The position numbers were made by a program, and so were the translations under genes. Shown one piece after another: positions 22,820-35,149 of a stretch of DNA of 64,000 nt. Each line of letters opens with the position of its first letter. The first letter of the stretch is position 1. Location of the stretch: contig CM055909.1 in assembly GCA_029582155.1 (NCBI GenBank), forward strand, positions 44,894,218 to 44,958,217, in the 5' to 3' direction. The notes under the pieces are model-generated. The model was not told the DNA's origin. It saw only the letters and a program-made list of their open reading frames with translations, and searched no databases. This DNA comes from Panopea generosa. Taxonomy: Eukaryota > Mollusca > Bivalvia > Adapedonta > Hiatellidae.

Positions 22820-22827
22820 TTATAGAG

Positions 22828-22935
22828 CTGTTGTAATACCTTTGTGCAGTCTATCTCAGTTTTGTTCTACTTCTTCATCTAGTCACTATAAATAAATTGT
22901 AATTAGTAATTGACTTTCATGTGGAATAGAAAAAA
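22828..22935 (+). other. ACLY: possible non-coding first exon of ACLY
   Basis: The coding exon at 24176 begins after an acceptor only 22 nt before the ATG, so a 5' non-coding exon must exist upstream. A good donor, AAG|GTAAGC at 22935/22936, follows sequence just downstream of the hAT-like element. This is only a candidate; no promoter motif supports it. Confidence 0.2.
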
Positions 22936-23774
22936 GGTAAGCATAATTGTCGTGTTAATGGTAAGAAGATATTTGTTGTCATAATAAATATGCTATTTTT
23001 TGGTGGGATGGATAACTTGTTGGATGGAAAAACATTTCCTGAGAATATCAGATCATTAATTAAGCCTTGGAGTTGTTTATGTTGAACATTTTAATATTAA
23101 GAGTTGGACACTGATCTAAACATTTTGGCTGAGAGAAGTAGAACAATGAGGTAATAGTTATTATTTATATCAGAGCTGAGAGAAAAGCTGACTGGCCTTT
23201 GCATTTGTTATCAGTTAAGCCTATAATGCCATATTTTTTTGCAGCTAGTTATATAAATTAATAACGGTATGGAATCTACTACCTCAGGTCCATGGAAAGT
23301 ACGCTAACCCCAGTCTTTCAAAAGTTTATGAAGAGTAATTGCTTATTGAAACTACGTCAAGAGATATAGGCATGACAAGAGGGGAATACTTGAGATTATT
23401 CTGAAGCCAGAATGACTGGATGTCCCAGCACTCTCCCTTTTCAATGGATTTTAACCAAATTTATAAAGGAGATATATCCTAAAAAAGGGCATTTACCAGG
23501 ACTCCGCAGAGTCATAGGCCTCACTATTTCTCAGTCTGGGGAGAGCATGGGCTACAAATGTCTGGTGCATAATGTCATTCATCAGTTGAGTCGGGTTAAA
23601 AATTGAAATAGCCTCTGTTTGCTCCCTCCTGATCCTCTTTAACGTTCAAAACTGGGTAGATAGATTCTAAGGTAGAAATATTTTGTCTCTTTTTTTTTAA
23701 ATATATAAAAAAAAAATAGTGTGCGAAAAACATTTTTTTTTATTATAACTCAATATACAAATGTATTATTGTTT

Positions 23775-24015
23775 AGGGTCCTCCGTGGCCAGGTGGTCTA
23801 AGATGCTGCCTCAAAATCACTTACTTACCACCGCTAAGGTCGAAGGTTCGAGTCCATCTCGCTACAAAAGCTTTATATGAGAAAATTTGTCAGTTACTTG
23901 CAGAAGGGCAATGGTTCTTACTCAGTCTGAGGTCTTCCTCCACTAGTTAAACTGGATATGCCATATATAACCTGAATTGTGTTGAAAATGGCATTAGACC
24001 CCATTCAAAAAAGAA
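23775..24015 (+). mobile_element. tRNA-headed SINE, family C (Leu-like head)
   Basis: GGGTCCTCCGTGGCCAGGTG, then GTCTAAGATGCTGCC, resembles a leucine tRNA 5' half; GGTCGAAGGTTCGAGTCC is a B box. The body (GTCAGTTACTTGCAGAAGG, GAGGTCTTCCTCCACTAG, GGATATGCCATATATAACCT) recurs at 56022-56265 and partly at 41110, 32845 (reverse) and 58850. It ends just upstream of the first ACLY coding exon. Confidence 0.82.
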
Positions 24016-24197
24016 TACTGAAGATGGTTTGAAGCATAATAGTTGCAATAAAAAACGAGCATCTGTGCCTTCTAATGCCATGCTCTTGTTTTACTTGAAT
24101 AAATATCTGAAAAACACTTGGGATATACCATTATGGATATATATAAATGAAAATCTCTTCTTTTAATGATTTCAGGTAACTGCTTGCTATAAACAAG

Positions 24198-24347
24198 ATG
24201 TCAGCTAAGGCCATCTTCGAGGCAAAGGGAAAAGATCTCCTAAACAAATTTCTTGAAGGTTCTTCCATCAAGAACAAGTTTGCTGTTGTTACCGAGGAAG
24301 TTAACTGGGGTCAACTTGTTGATGACAATGGATGGTTAAACACAGAG
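24198..24347 (+). CDS. ACLY: ACLY coding exon 1, residues 1-50
   Basis: The acceptor TTTCAG ends at 24175; 22 nt of 5' UTR precede ATG at 24198 in the context AACAAG-ATG. The exon starts MSAKAIFEAKGKDLLNKFLE and ends WLNTE, phase 0, at donor GTGAGA. Animal ACLY begins MSAKA in the same way, which fixes the start. Confidence 0.95.
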
Positions 24348-24586
24348 GTGAGATTTGAGAAGTTTCTTCATTGATTTTCAGGGATATCATATTATACTCT
24401 TTTAAAAAATAACTTCTTAGTCATTTGAAACATCTTTGCATATTTACAATATCAATGTCAAACTTCTAGAAATTATAATTGAGACAATCCAAAAATAGTC
24501 ATTACAATTTCAATGAGCAACAATGAAAGCCAATATCAAAGACAGAACAAAAATAGGTTTCGTCTTCTAGAGAAGACATGAGCTAG

Positions 24587-24750
24587 TTTGATTGATTGAT
24601 TGATTGAATATTTAACATCATTTTTATGCCATCCAGGACTAACAGGTGATCATTTAACCGTACCACTGTTTTCTGGGATCCTGAAAGGTTAACCAGTACT
24701 GGAGCACACCCAATTTTCACAAGTATCTTGACCCGATCAGGACTTGAAAT
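24587..24750 (-). mobile_element. SINE family A, 5'-truncated fragment
   Basis: The tail GATTGATTGATTGAATATTT and the reverse-complement body (GCCATCCAGGACTAACAGGT, GTTAACCAGTACTGGAGCAC) match family A. The tRNA head is missing. Confidence 0.75.
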
Positions 24751-25259
24751 TTCTTAATAAAGCTACTCATCCTCCCTGTCCAAATTTTTTAAATGAATGC
24801 CTTAAATCAATGAAATATAAAGGTCAGTTTCTTAAATCTTACTTGTCCTGACCAAATGTTCTCTCATCATGATGAGCAGACGAGTGGAATTTTCCAGCCC
24901 TACCAATCTAAGTGCCCAGGTTACACTGAAATATATTTTCTACTTAAAATTTCATAATATTTTGTAACATATTAAATAAGTCATGTGATTTTATTTTTAT
25001 TTAAATTTGATCAATCATTGATGATATATTGTTAAGTTTGATTCATCTTACAGTGAAACTAACTGGCAATGTAAAGGTCATCAAGAAGTATGTGCATGAA
25101 ATCTATTTTTAGAATAGGAATTTTGTTTCAATTTTCACTATGAATATCATATTATAATAGAATGATTTGTAATGATAATTTGTTTAGTAGATATTTATAG
25201 CATTTTTTCTTGACACACTGCCTTTAAAGGGATTATTTCAGAATAAAATGCTATAAATG

Positions 25260-25545
25260 CCTTAAAAAAGATAATTATTTTTAACATAGATAAAAAGCAT
25301 CTCATTATCATTTTCAAAGAAATGTATTTCAAATGGATTGGTATGTCAATCCATCAAAACATAACATAATAAATAATTGAATTGAAATGCCAAATATGAA
25401 ATGAAATCCTCTTTCTAAAAATAAACAGCACTTAACTACTTTCACATCGTCATTTGGCCTCTTTCTAAGATGAAACAAGTCAGCCTGTATTACGTGCAAA
25501 CCTGTATAACTGATCATATTGAAATCAAAATGTAATCACATTCAC
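25260..25545. repeat. dispersed repeat pair, copy 2
   Basis: Counterpart of 17560-17830. Same order of words, heavily diverged; no coding content. Confidence 0.6.
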
Positions 25546-25797
25546 CCATTTAATACGCCACAAAATATTTTGCAATTTAAGCAGGAAATCTGTTTTAATC
25601 TGACCTATGTGCATAGCCCAAGTTAGAAAATCTCTTTTCAATATATATTCTTTCGGGTCAGTGAATATATATGGACATGATAAATTGAACAAATTTGTTA
25701 AAAACTAATTTAACCATTTTGAAAAATCCTGATAGATTCCCTTTAAAGGTTTGTTTATACTGATAAAATCATGATGAATAATTGGACTGTCAGACAG

Positions 25798-26290
25798 AAA
25801 TCAAAGAATTATATAGAGAAGAAAAGGCAACTGAATGAGATTGTGTGAATGCTCGCATATTCACGCAAAATCTTGTAATTAAATATCTAAACAACTTCCA
25901 TTCATCTCAGGAATACAAAAAAAATTCTTACACTGAGCGCAGAATGAAATTGTCATCAAAACAATACCAGTCACAGAAATGTGTGTTTAAAATTGTTGAT
26001 GTACTTGTGATTACAAAATTTGTATACTGCAGTTAAAATAACAACAAATTACGATAAATTTTCCTTCAAACCTCAATATCTTTAATTCAAGAGCATTTTG
26101 TGTGATAGAAACATGTTTAAACATCTAAGATTACATACAACTTGGAGTTTATGTACAAGAAATCAGTTGCTTATGAATTATGAATGATTAATTTGCAAAC
26201 TATGAATCCTTCATGTGCTGTTTCATCAACATTTAGTCAGGAGATGCAAGTTTCCTATCCTTCTATACAAGTCCTTGCTGAAATGAAATA
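25798..26290. repeat. dispersed repeat, copy 1 of a long pair
   Basis: Matches 63495-63900 over about 400-490 bp: GAATTATATAGAGAAG, CGCATATTCACGCAAAATCT, CCTCAATATCTTTAATTCAA and GGAGATGCAAGTTTCCTATC recur in the same order in the other copy with small changes. No coding frame is shared, so it is probably an old mobile element. Confidence 0.8.
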
Positions 26291-26951
26291 CATTCTTTCA
26301 TTTCATATTTCTATATCCAAGGTCAAATTCTCTTTCTGGCAGTTTAACAAATTTGCACCTGTACACATGCACATGAACATACATACAACTGTTATTGAAA
26401 TGTCTCATTTAACTTGAAATAACAAATACATACAGATTGAGTGTATGTAATGTGATGTGAAGACATTACCTGTTATACATGGATTTAATTCATGACATGC
26501 TTGACAGTGTAAAGATATAAACACTACCTGCGATTCTTTAACCTTGTTTTGTTATTTTAGATTTCAATTTAACAGACTTTAAACAAATATGTGTTTTTTC
26601 CCCTCCCAAAAGTATAATATTATGCTTTCTTCTGCTAATGTTTGAATTATTTTGCTTTATTCTTATTTTTTTTTATTGGATTCAGTGGCTCAGATAAGGT
26701 CATTTTGTGGGTATTTTACCCTCATACCCCTTAGTTTTCAAAAAATGGAGGTAAATTTACCCCTTACTTTTAAAAATTGGGGGTAAAGTTACTCCTCCAA
26801 TACAAATTTTCTGAACTGAAATATGAAATTACTTTGTTTAAAATACATGTTTAATGATTTCATATCTTGGAGACTCATGTGTATTTAAGATGGCAAATAA
26901 AAGTGTAAATTATATTATCTTTTTTATATTATGTAAGTATTACACTATTTC

Positions 26952-27170
26952 CTCGGATCCTTAAAGGTTAACCAGTACTCAAGCACATCCCATCTCCACA
27001 AGTAACTGATATCTTTCTCACTTGAATCAGAGGTGAAAGATGAATGATAATGAGACACAATACATGTTGTATATCAATCATCACGGAAACTGTTGTTTGG
27101 CAGGGATTCAAACTCACGACACTGGATTGATAGTCAGATGCGCTACCAACTGAGCTAATCCGGTTCGATC
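26952..27170 (-). mobile_element. SINE family A copy
   Basis: On the minus strand: head GTTGGTAGCGCATCTGACTA and TCGTGAGTTTGAATCCCTG, body and 3' part to GGATCC; the ATTCA tail is lacking. Confidence 0.8.
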
Positions 27171-27734
27171 TCATTTTTTAGAAGTGTGTTAATAAGTAAA
27201 AAATATATGTATATTACGTAGACTTCCCAATGAGACTGCTCATTGGCTGATTTATAGTCTGGGTTAACATTGTTTACACATGTTATTCACATTGGTGAAA
27301 TGGATACAGGGCTCTTGCTTGCACTTTCAGGCGCCGCTGACTTTGGTGTGAAAATAATTGCTATTTTTAAAGAAATTAGGAAAGTTACATAGCACAAGTT
27401 CCGCCAATATACATAACAATAAATGTGTCATGTATATGAAATGTATTAAAATGTTATGTTATTGTAGAAGACTACAATGTCATCAAAATCATACTATTAA
27501 AAAATCTCCAAACTTCCCCCCTCCCCCCATATGCATTTTGAAATTGAGAATTTTGTTACTCCCAAAAAGGGGCAAACTAGAGCCCTTAGGATAGCAAAGA
27601 CATAGAACTTTAAATATTTGATTGAGGTTTAGAAGTTTTCTATGTGTTTCATGAAGGCATGTGGGAAAAAAAGAAATTCTTTGATATTACCTACTTTGTC
27701 TGGGTATATAAACATACACACGTGAGTCCAATTC

Positions 27735-27910
27735 CGTCTGGCCACTGTCTCTGTGATAATTGATATGTGAATAGCGTGTTTGCCATGATCATAGCCTTTC
27801 ACGGCTGGTTTAAATGGGAAAGTTATTAGTTATTTGGGGAGACGGGCATGCTGAGTACTGTTTATAATCTTCCAGGATCTGTTAGCTCTCAATGGCATAA
27901 AATCAATGCT
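27735..27910 (+). mobile_element. SINE family A fragment
   Basis: Body words CTGTGATAATTGATATGTGA, CTGGTTTAAATGGGAAAGTT and CTCAATGGCATAAAATCAAT match family A; there is no tRNA head. Confidence 0.6.
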
Positions 27911-28934
27911 AAATATTCGCAACCTATATACCTTATGAATATCTGACTGCATGATGAATGGTAAATGGAAACTCTTGGGGTTAAACCAGATTCAAAATAT
28001 AAATTATTGGGTCATTAATTGAAAACCAATTTAACAATTTTCTGTTAACCTTTATTTTCATATTGCGCACTTAAAATGAAAATTTAATAATTATAAAATA
28101 ATGTCTTGTCAGGTTCTGTATGTAACATTAATTGTATTTGTACCGTTTTTCGATTTCATAGTATTAAATATGACCTTTTATATGTTCTACATGTGCATGA
28201 AAACCATTTTTACATGACAAAGAACATCCAATTTTGGGGATTATAATCAATTTTTTATCATTTATAATTTCTGAAGAATAACCTCATTCATCTTTTATCT
28301 TTTGATAACAAGAAAATGCTGCACAAACAATGCCCTCTTATTAAAACTTAAAATTTGAGCTAAGGTCTCCTTACCAGTAAGAAAACATTGCTATCTTCCA
28401 TAGCTGATAGGAAATGTTGTGAAATAACTTGCATATTATGGAAAATTTAAGAATAGAATATAATACACTATATTCCTTAGATGGGTGCAGTCTGCTGTGA
28501 TTTCATTGGAAGACTAACAAGGAAGTGTGTATGGCCGTGTTTTATGTTCTGTTATCGTAAAGGGACTATGCTATGAACCATTAAGTTCTTTGTTAAATCT
28601 GTAGGTGTATATTACATACAGGCAGACTGTAATTTCAAATTATAATTACAAATGAATAAAGGATGTAACTTGAATAACAAAACAGTTGCTGACCTTTTAC
28701 ACTGAAACATTATGGACTTTTTCTTTATTACAGTCACTTATTTATTTTAGATAATTTATTTCTATTTTTTTTTGGTATCAGTTTCCAATGAATAATATTT
28801 AATTTGATTTTAATTATTAATTTAATTTCACTTGTGAATTACTCAAAATAGCATAAAAAGGTCAACACTTATTCTCTACATAGAGAATAAAAAAGTGAAT
28901 CATCAGCAAGATGTTACATGAATGATAACACAAG

Positions 28935-29192
28935 CAATGCAAGGGGTCATGAATTTGAATCCCCGCCCAGCCACAATCTCCGTGATGGTTGATATATAAC
29001 ATTGCGTTTTGTTATCATTCGTCTCTCACCACTGATTTTAGTGGGAAAGTTATCAGTTACTTGCAGAGATGAAGTGTACTCGAGTACTGGTTAACCTTCC
29101 AAGATCCAATGAATCAGTGGTTAGGTTAACTGATCATCTGTGAGCCCTTGATGGCATAAAAATGATGCTAAATATTCATTCAATCAATCACA
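28935..29192 (+). mobile_element. SINE family A, 5' truncated
   Basis: Starts near the B box (GTCATGAATTTGAATCCCCG), with full body and tail ATTCATTCAATCAATC. Confidence 0.8.
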
Positions 29193-29450
29193 CATATATT
29201 AAAGGTAAAATTATGAACATGCATATGGGAAAATATAAGATCCATAATCTTTCTGGAGGTCCTAAAAAAAGTTGACTTTGTAATATTTATACTTATATTT
29301 ATGTCTTTTCTACATGTATAAAACAGCTCACAAAACTGAAAACCCTACTCCAAGATTGTCTAAGAAATTAGATTTGTAAATAAAATCTATTTTTAGATCT
29401 ATCGGAAATCATTTTACAGTTTATTTAAACATGACATATACTTTGGATAA

Positions 29451-29643
29451 GGCCATAATAAATTAATTGCTGGATTATCATCCAATTTTTTCTTAAAAAC
29501 AGGGAGGGCCGGAGGATTTTATTTGTTATTTTTAAAAATGTTGATGTTTTTTTCTTTATTTGTTTTTTTTTATGAAAATAAAAAGGGGCGGGGCAGCATG
29601 AAAATAAGGGGGATGATAATCTAGCAATTATTTTATTATGGCC
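29451..29643. mobile_element. GGCC-ended miniature inverted-repeat element, copy 1
   Basis: Ends GGCCATAATAAATTAATTGC and, reversed, GGCCATAATAAAATAATTGC, each continuing to TGGATTATCATCC or its kin, about 33 bp per arm. A T-rich then GGGCGGGGC-bearing centre separates them. No open frame. Family copies: 34498-34710, 40068-40298, 40681-40863, 51431-51640, 60739-61063. Confidence 0.88.
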
Positions 29644-29921
29644 TGAAGGAAAACAACAAAAATATAAAACTTTGGACCATTTAGTTTATGTACTAGACAT
29701 TTTCAACTTCTGAATTCCCCAGAACCATTCTAGTATTTAAATAGATCTATTAAATAAATACATGTATCTTAAATGCATTGATATTTATATAAAGCACTTA
29801 CATAATGTTTATACTTGTTTTGCATGCTGATCCCCGCTTTAAAAACAAATGTGAAGTTCTGTTTTCAAATTTTAACTTTTAATACTCTAGTTGATGTATA
29901 TATTGTGCTGTATATTTCCAG

Positions 29922-30044
29922 AAACTGGTTGTGAAGCCAGATCAGCTGATCAAGAGACGAGGGAAGCTTGGACTCATCAAGGCTGGAACTGACCTAGATG
30001 GGGTGAAACAGTGGCTCACTACCAAACTTGGCAAAGATTTTCAG
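29922..30044 (+). CDS. ACLY: ACLY exon 2, residues 51-91
   Basis: Acceptor ATTTCCAG, donor GTATTG, phase 0 to 0. Encodes [20 protein letters not shown], then [33 protein letters not shown] is the conserved ATP-grasp nucleotide-binding segment of ACLY. Confidence 0.95.
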
Positions 30045-30182
30045 GTATTGATTTTTATTTATTTATCATTTTGATACAGTAACCCTGTCTGTGTCCTTTG
30101 GATGATACTTTTTATAGAGATTTTGTCAGTGAGCATTTTTCTAGTATGTTGTTATTATTGTTGTATGGTGTTAAATGTCACT

Positions 30183-30462
30183 TTTTAGCTCGCCGGGACG
30201 AAGTCCAAGGAGAGCTATTGCCATGACATCAGCATCGGCGTCATCGTCTGTGGACACCCAGGTTAAACTTTTGCATTTAAGTTTAAGATATCTGTGCAAC
30301 CACTCATTGGATGTTAATGAAACTTTGCATGTGTGTTCACCATCATCAATGGAACAAACAGACAAGAACCATAACTCTGGATTGCATTTTTGCACATTTA
30401 TGGCCCTTTTTGGACTTAGACCGCCAGAGGCAAGCTTTGTTGTCTTCTGACAACTCTTGTTC
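30183..30462. repeat. dispersed repeat with AGCTCGCCGGGACGAAGTCC, copy 1
   Basis: Nearly the same 260-280 bp occurs at 54225-54497, including TTTAAGATATCT, TTCACCATCATCAATGGAAC and TTGTCTTCTGACAACTCTTG. Copies share orientation. Open frames on both strands in it are shadows of the repeat. Nature unknown; no terminal repeats recognised. Confidence 0.88.
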
Positions 30463-30526
30463 AATCTTATCACAATGATGTCTACTCATGCTGAGTCTGC
30501 CACACTAGAGTATCATGCAACAGACA

Positions 30527-30724
30527 AGCAGAGCGGTAGTGTAATGGAAAGCGTGTTGGCCGTTCATGTCAGAGGTTGCGGGTTCGATCCCCTGATTGAC
30601 CTGATGGCTCTCATAAAACAACACTCAGTACTGGTTTTACCAAGGAAGCGGACCCTAGAGCAGTTCATATCAGCTCTGAGCTTTCATCGCAATTGAGTTG
30701 ATATAAATTAGTATAAACTAAACT
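30527..30724 (+). mobile_element. tRNA-headed SINE, family D
   Basis: A box GCGGTAGTGTAATGGAAAGC, B box GAGGTTGCGGGTTCGATCCC, body CTCATAAAACAACACTCAGT, and a 3' end AAATTAGTATAAACTAA. AACAGACA at 30519-30526 and 30725-30732 is an 8-bp flanking duplication. It sits at the edge of a family B SINE, so one landed on the other. Confidence 0.85.
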
Positions 30725-30726
30725 AA

Positions 30727-30914
30727 CAGACACATGGTATGATACCCCACCCAGTCACATTATTCGGAGACTGGGCCAGCCAGACCTAGAACTATCCTCT
30801 AAATACTCACCCAGAGCGCAAAGTCGGGAAGCTTCTGGAAAATGACCTTGGATCAAACCAACGACCTTTCACATGCGAGGCGGATGCTCTACCTCTGTAC
30901 CACTACTTTGGTTT
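30727..30914 (-). mobile_element. SINE family B copy, 3' truncated
   Basis: On the minus strand the head is damaged (GTGGTACAGAGGTAGAGCAT, then CCGCCTCGCATGTG), followed by the family B body (AGTTCTAGGTCTGGCTGGCC, AATGTGACTGGGTGGGGTAT). Compare 13078-13423. Confidence 0.8.
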
Positions 30915-31219
30915 TGTTCTAGTGAAGACGTTCTCCTCTGAGCACTACACAACTGATACTACCTCTGCCATAATCTAACACTTTCTGTCTACAGTCAGGT
31001 TCTCTAGTATCAATTGTTCAAATCAAGACTCTGTCTTGAAATCACATTAACACATCTTAATGCAGAGGTCGTGAGTTCAAGCCTAGAGGAATGATAAAAA
31101 AGAAAATTATGTCATTCTAGATTTTTGTTAAAAAAATTATTTGCCATGCTCCTATCTTAACTCGCACAAAATTGCAATTACCCAAACTTTTGTCCAAACT
31201 GTCCATCTTTGTTTAAGAT

Positions 31220-31465
31220 AAGGCCGTCCTTAAAAAAAATTTTGTTTGCTGTGCTCTGAACCGTTATTTTTCATGTTGGTAGGTAGGAAGTTATTTTTTT
31301 TTTTTGCTTAATTTGGATTTTGCATAGTCATTTTAAAGAAAAATTGACAGAAATCATGAAAAACAAAATTAAACGCTTTTAAAGTCAATAAAAAAAGTTT
31401 GGGTAGCTGCAATTTTGAGTAAGTAGGCGCACTGCAAACAATTTATTTTCAAAGTACAGCCTAAA
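31220..31465. mobile_element. miniature inverted-repeat element (AAGGCCGTCCTTAAA family), copy 1
   Basis: The left end AAGGCCGTCCTTAAAAAAAA, then TTTTGTTTGCTGTGC, has a degraded inverted partner at 31430-31463 (GCAAACAATTTATTTT). The central sequence with GGGTAGCTGCAATTTTGAGT matches, in reverse, 37598-37852. A partial copy lies immediately left (about 31118-31180) and at about 42180-42235. Confidence 0.65.
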
Positions 31466-31468
31466 AAT

Positions 31469-31715
31469 CTGGGCTGAAGTTCACAAAAAAACTTACGGTA
31501 AAAATAGGTCATAAACGTTAAGTAAGTGTTGTTCATAATATTTTATATATTACTCCAAATGAAACGAAATTTGATTGAAAAATTCAGAAAATGGTAAATT
31601 TTCTGAAAATACAATTGTTAAATCATGTGGATTATCATAAAATATTATGCATAATTGTTACTTTAAGTTTACAACTGATTTTTATCGTAAGTTTTTTTGT
31701 GAAATGCAACCCTGA
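31469..31715. mobile_element. miniature element with ends CAGGGTTGCATTTCACAAAA, copy 1
   Basis: The right end GTGAAATGCAACCCTGA and a decayed left end (CTGAAGTTCACAAAAAAACT) are inverted repeats. It matches 62551-62799 over its length (AAAATTCAGAAAATGGTAAA, CTTACTTAACG-like words). No coding frame. Confidence 0.82.
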
Positions 31716-32065
31716 TCGTTTCTCCTTGACAACAATAAGGACATGTGTACACTGAGTGATTCAATACAGGTGACATGACAGTTAAAACAGCCGTGGTAAG
31801 ATCTTGTCAGTGGTTTGAGTTTAACACTATCATATTTATGGTAACATGGTTGGTAAATGTCCACTGCATGTTAATACTATATCATGTTAAGTGTCAACAA
31901 AAACTTCAATCATTTGATAAGACCATGTTGTCCCTGATAGTTTGTGTATATGGGAGTGTTATTTAGTGCCTCAATCTTGAATTTTAAACTTAGTCACCTG
32001 GCATTTTAACTATCATTTATGTATAAAAGTTTTGTAAGTTCAGGGTCATAGTCACTTTATATACT

Positions 32066-32240
32066 TTTAAACCTGTCTTAAGCAGCCAGTCAACGAAAGG
32101 AGCAAAAGTGGGCTTTTAAGACAGGTTGTTGCTTAATACAGGTTAATTTGCTCTGAAAGCATAGAAATGGGATAGCAAATGTGGCTGCTCAAGACAAGTG
32201 GCTGCTAAATAGAGGTGACCACTTACACAGGTTTGACTGT
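32066..32240. mobile_element. miniature inverted-repeat element (ACAGTCAAAC family), copy 1
   Basis: Ends AAACCTGTCTTAAGCAGCCA and CACAGGTTTGACTGT, inverted relative to each other. Interior AAAAGTGGGCTTTTAAGACA, ATAGCAAATGTGGCTGCT. Other copies: 39714-39897, 50270-50414, 58986-59164, 59880-60060. About 175 bp, no open frame. Confidence 0.88.
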
Positions 32241-32398
32241 ACTAGTAATTATATATAGAAACAGCAAGCTGCCCAGGCTCTGTTAACCTGATGATAATGC
32301 CAGATCCAGGATTTTTATTCAGGTTAAACAATCAGTGTACGTGGCTGTATTCTTTCAGAATGTTAATAACATTAATCTGTGATACAATAGGATTCCTG

Positions 32399-32537
<139 letters not shown>

Positions 32538-32559
32538 ATGTATCCTTGGCTTCTATCCC

Positions 32560-32800
32560 GGCATGTCGACCCAGTCAGTTCAGTTGGTACTGTGTCTGAC
32601 TATCAATCCTGGGGCGTGAGTTGGAGTCCCGGCCAGGCCACATAGTGTTTGTGATGATTAATATAAGACATACATTGAGTCTCATTGTCATTTGTCTCTC
32701 ACTGCTGATTAAAGTGGGAAAGTTTATCAGTTATTTGTAAGGATGGTTGTGCCTAAGTAATCAGTGCCTAACCTTCAAGATTCACACAGATTTTCAAGTT
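32560..32800 (+). mobile_element. SINE family A copy
   Basis: Head CCAGTCAGTTCAGTTGGTAC, loop CTATCAATCC, B-box GCGTGAGTTGGAGTCCCGG, body as in family A; the 3' tail is lost. Confidence 0.8.
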
Positions 32801-32844
32801 TTATATCATGGCATTATATTGGACCATGTTATAATGGGACTGCA

Positions 32845-33030
32845 GTGTATGGCATATCCAGTTTTAATGGCAGAGGAAGACCTTTAGAATGAATCTGAAA
32901 AGAACCATCGATCTTCTGCATTCAAGTAACTGGGAAACTTTCTCACATAAAGCTTTAGGACCTAGCTGGACTGGAACTCATAACTTCAAATGACAGCATC
33001 TTGGACCGCTCAGTCACAGAGAACCCCACT
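32845..33030 (-). mobile_element. SINE family C copy
   Basis: Reverse of family C: GGCATATCCAGTTTTAATGG, GAGGAAGACCTTTAGAATGA, then head GTCCAAGATGCTGTCATTTG on the minus strand. It lies in ACLY intron 2. Confidence 0.78.
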
Positions 33031-34497
33031 GCATGGTAGACACTTTATATGATGTTAAAATCCTAAAGTTAACACTAAAAGTGTCAAGAAGATAATAAGC
33101 AAGCTTACAATACATTCCACTGTCTAAAGTTTCTTGGTGTTGTAACTTTAAATATCAATATGCCCATAAATCTGTCCATTTCTCTCAGTCAATTGCAGGG
33201 CTAGTAGAGTGAAGTGAAATCAGAATTAGTATTGATTCCAGCTGCTAGACTTCCTGCCATAGCTGGTAGAAATGTCTTAAAGACCTAGTCAATCTACCGG
33301 ATGATTAACGGACTTGATTAGCCAATACTCCAGGGAGAAATAGACTTGTCAGCTTAAAACTATTCATTTGCCGCTGTGGTAAACAGATTTATTGCCATGT
33401 TAAGGTGTTACTAAGTAGCTTGACTTAATGTAATAAAGATGGGATTAATAAGTTACAAAATCTCACACTTTATTTCTTAGATCTCCTGTTTTAGAAACAA
33501 ACTAATGCCAATTTCTGTGAAAAATCTTCTGTGATATAATTGTTATGTGGGTGTCTGTGTCGGGAAGATGTATCTACTTTATGTATTGATAAAAGTCAAA
33601 TATACTTCCCTATCAAATACAGTAATAAATGGCATCCTGGTCGAGGAAGGCTGGAAATGGGAGTCTGTGGTGTAATCAATGTTATATTGATACTGAACAG
33701 CCAACTTTTGGTTAAGTACGGTTGTGATTTGATTAATACATGAAGCAGCAGCGACTTTTACTACTGTATATGCCTGGAATCAATTTTTGGAGATGTTTGT
33801 GAGCTATCATTTTTGTTTGTGTGTGCGTGCATGTATATGTGTGTGTGTAATTATTAGTATATGCGATTCATAATTTAAGTAATTACCATAAAATGTATTT
33901 TCAGTATATATCTACCGGTATTAGCTATCTTCAAAATGGTAAAATGTAGGTATGGCCATATCTAATTGTGAGAACTTTCGGCCAGACCTTTTTGCCTACA
34001 CTCGTAATACTCTGGGATTTGTATACACACTATGTAATGCAATAAATATAGTTTAAACTTTTACTTTGATTGTGAAACATTAGTTATGACAACTTAGAAA
34101 AATCATGCTCGAAGTCTAATCCTGTGTAGATTGATCAAGTACTAAGCATATACTATATATATATGTTTATATAGCAATAAAAAATTTTTTTTAGCAATAA
34201 TGACATAGATGCTGAAATCTTTTCTTGACTGTCTCACACTGTGTGCTGTTCTTTATCACTTGAATAAATCAAGGACACCAAGTATTGCCATGATTTAACA
34301 ACTGAGTTGCTTGTTTCAAAGATGAGAAAGAATGTTTGTCCAGATATTAATAACTAAGGTCATGTGTTCATGATTATTGTTTCTGTTTGTTTGAACATTT
34401 TTTTATTAAAAATATTGATTACCAATGTACATGACTGTATATTTTGTGTCCTTTAATGAAAATACACCAAGTGATAGCCATAATATACACTGATTAA
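33031..34497. other. ACLY intron 2, unique part
   Basis: AT-rich; a short GT-rich run near 33820-33850. No gene or recognised element. Confidence 0.55.
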
Positions 34498-34710
34498 GCC
34501 ATAATAAATTAATTGCTAGATTATCATCCCCGCCCGCCCCTTAATTTTCATGCCGCCCCGACCTTTTTTATTTTCATGAAAAAATAAATTATTATCAAAA
34601 AACATCAAAAAATAATTTAAAAATGAAAATAAAAGTTAAAATCCTCCCGCCATCCCCGTTTTTTTGTTGAAAAATTTGGATGATAATCTAGCAATTAATT
34701 TATAATGGCC
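34498..34710. mobile_element. GGCC-ended miniature element, copy 2
   Basis: Arms GCCATAATAAATTAATTGCT and its inverse at 34682-34710. Centre has CCCGCCCCTTAATTTTCATG and poly-A stretches, oriented opposite to copy 1. Confidence 0.9.
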
Positions 34711-35149
34711 ATACTGCTGGAGGACAGATGTTGTTTCCCAGCAATCATACAGAGATTCTATAAAAACAGTGGTGGGCCTATTGTTTACATTTGCTGTTTA
34801 TTGATCCATTATTAACTAGAAGTGCATGATTCTATACCTAAACTGTCAACTTATTTTCATCTCTGGATTAATTGATCTGTCAGAACTCACAAGACAGTCA
34901 GTGGTGTAGCTGCCTTTATGCCACAACGCTGGGGCTTGCACATTATTTTGACTTTATTCATCAATAGGGGTGAAGGACTGTGTGCTGGGATTGGGGGCCA
35001 TGCACACAAACCCCCTATAACCTGATGGGCTTGCACATCATTTTAGGGTCAGCTACGCCACTGGCAGTAGTTAAATGGCACAATCAGTATTGCTATGTCT
35101 AGAAATAGCGGTAATTAGCTTGTGGTTTAATGTGGTATGTTGTGATTAA

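Larger units (their letters stand above)
24348..29921. other. ACLY intron 1
   Basis: 5.6 kb of AT-rich sequence carrying SINE fragments and one GGCC-ended miniature element, listed separately. The rest (24780-25190, 26300-26940, 27180-27730, 27910-28920) shows no gene or recognised element. A few words such as GGTAAATTTACC near 26750 are locally palindromic. Confidence 0.6.
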
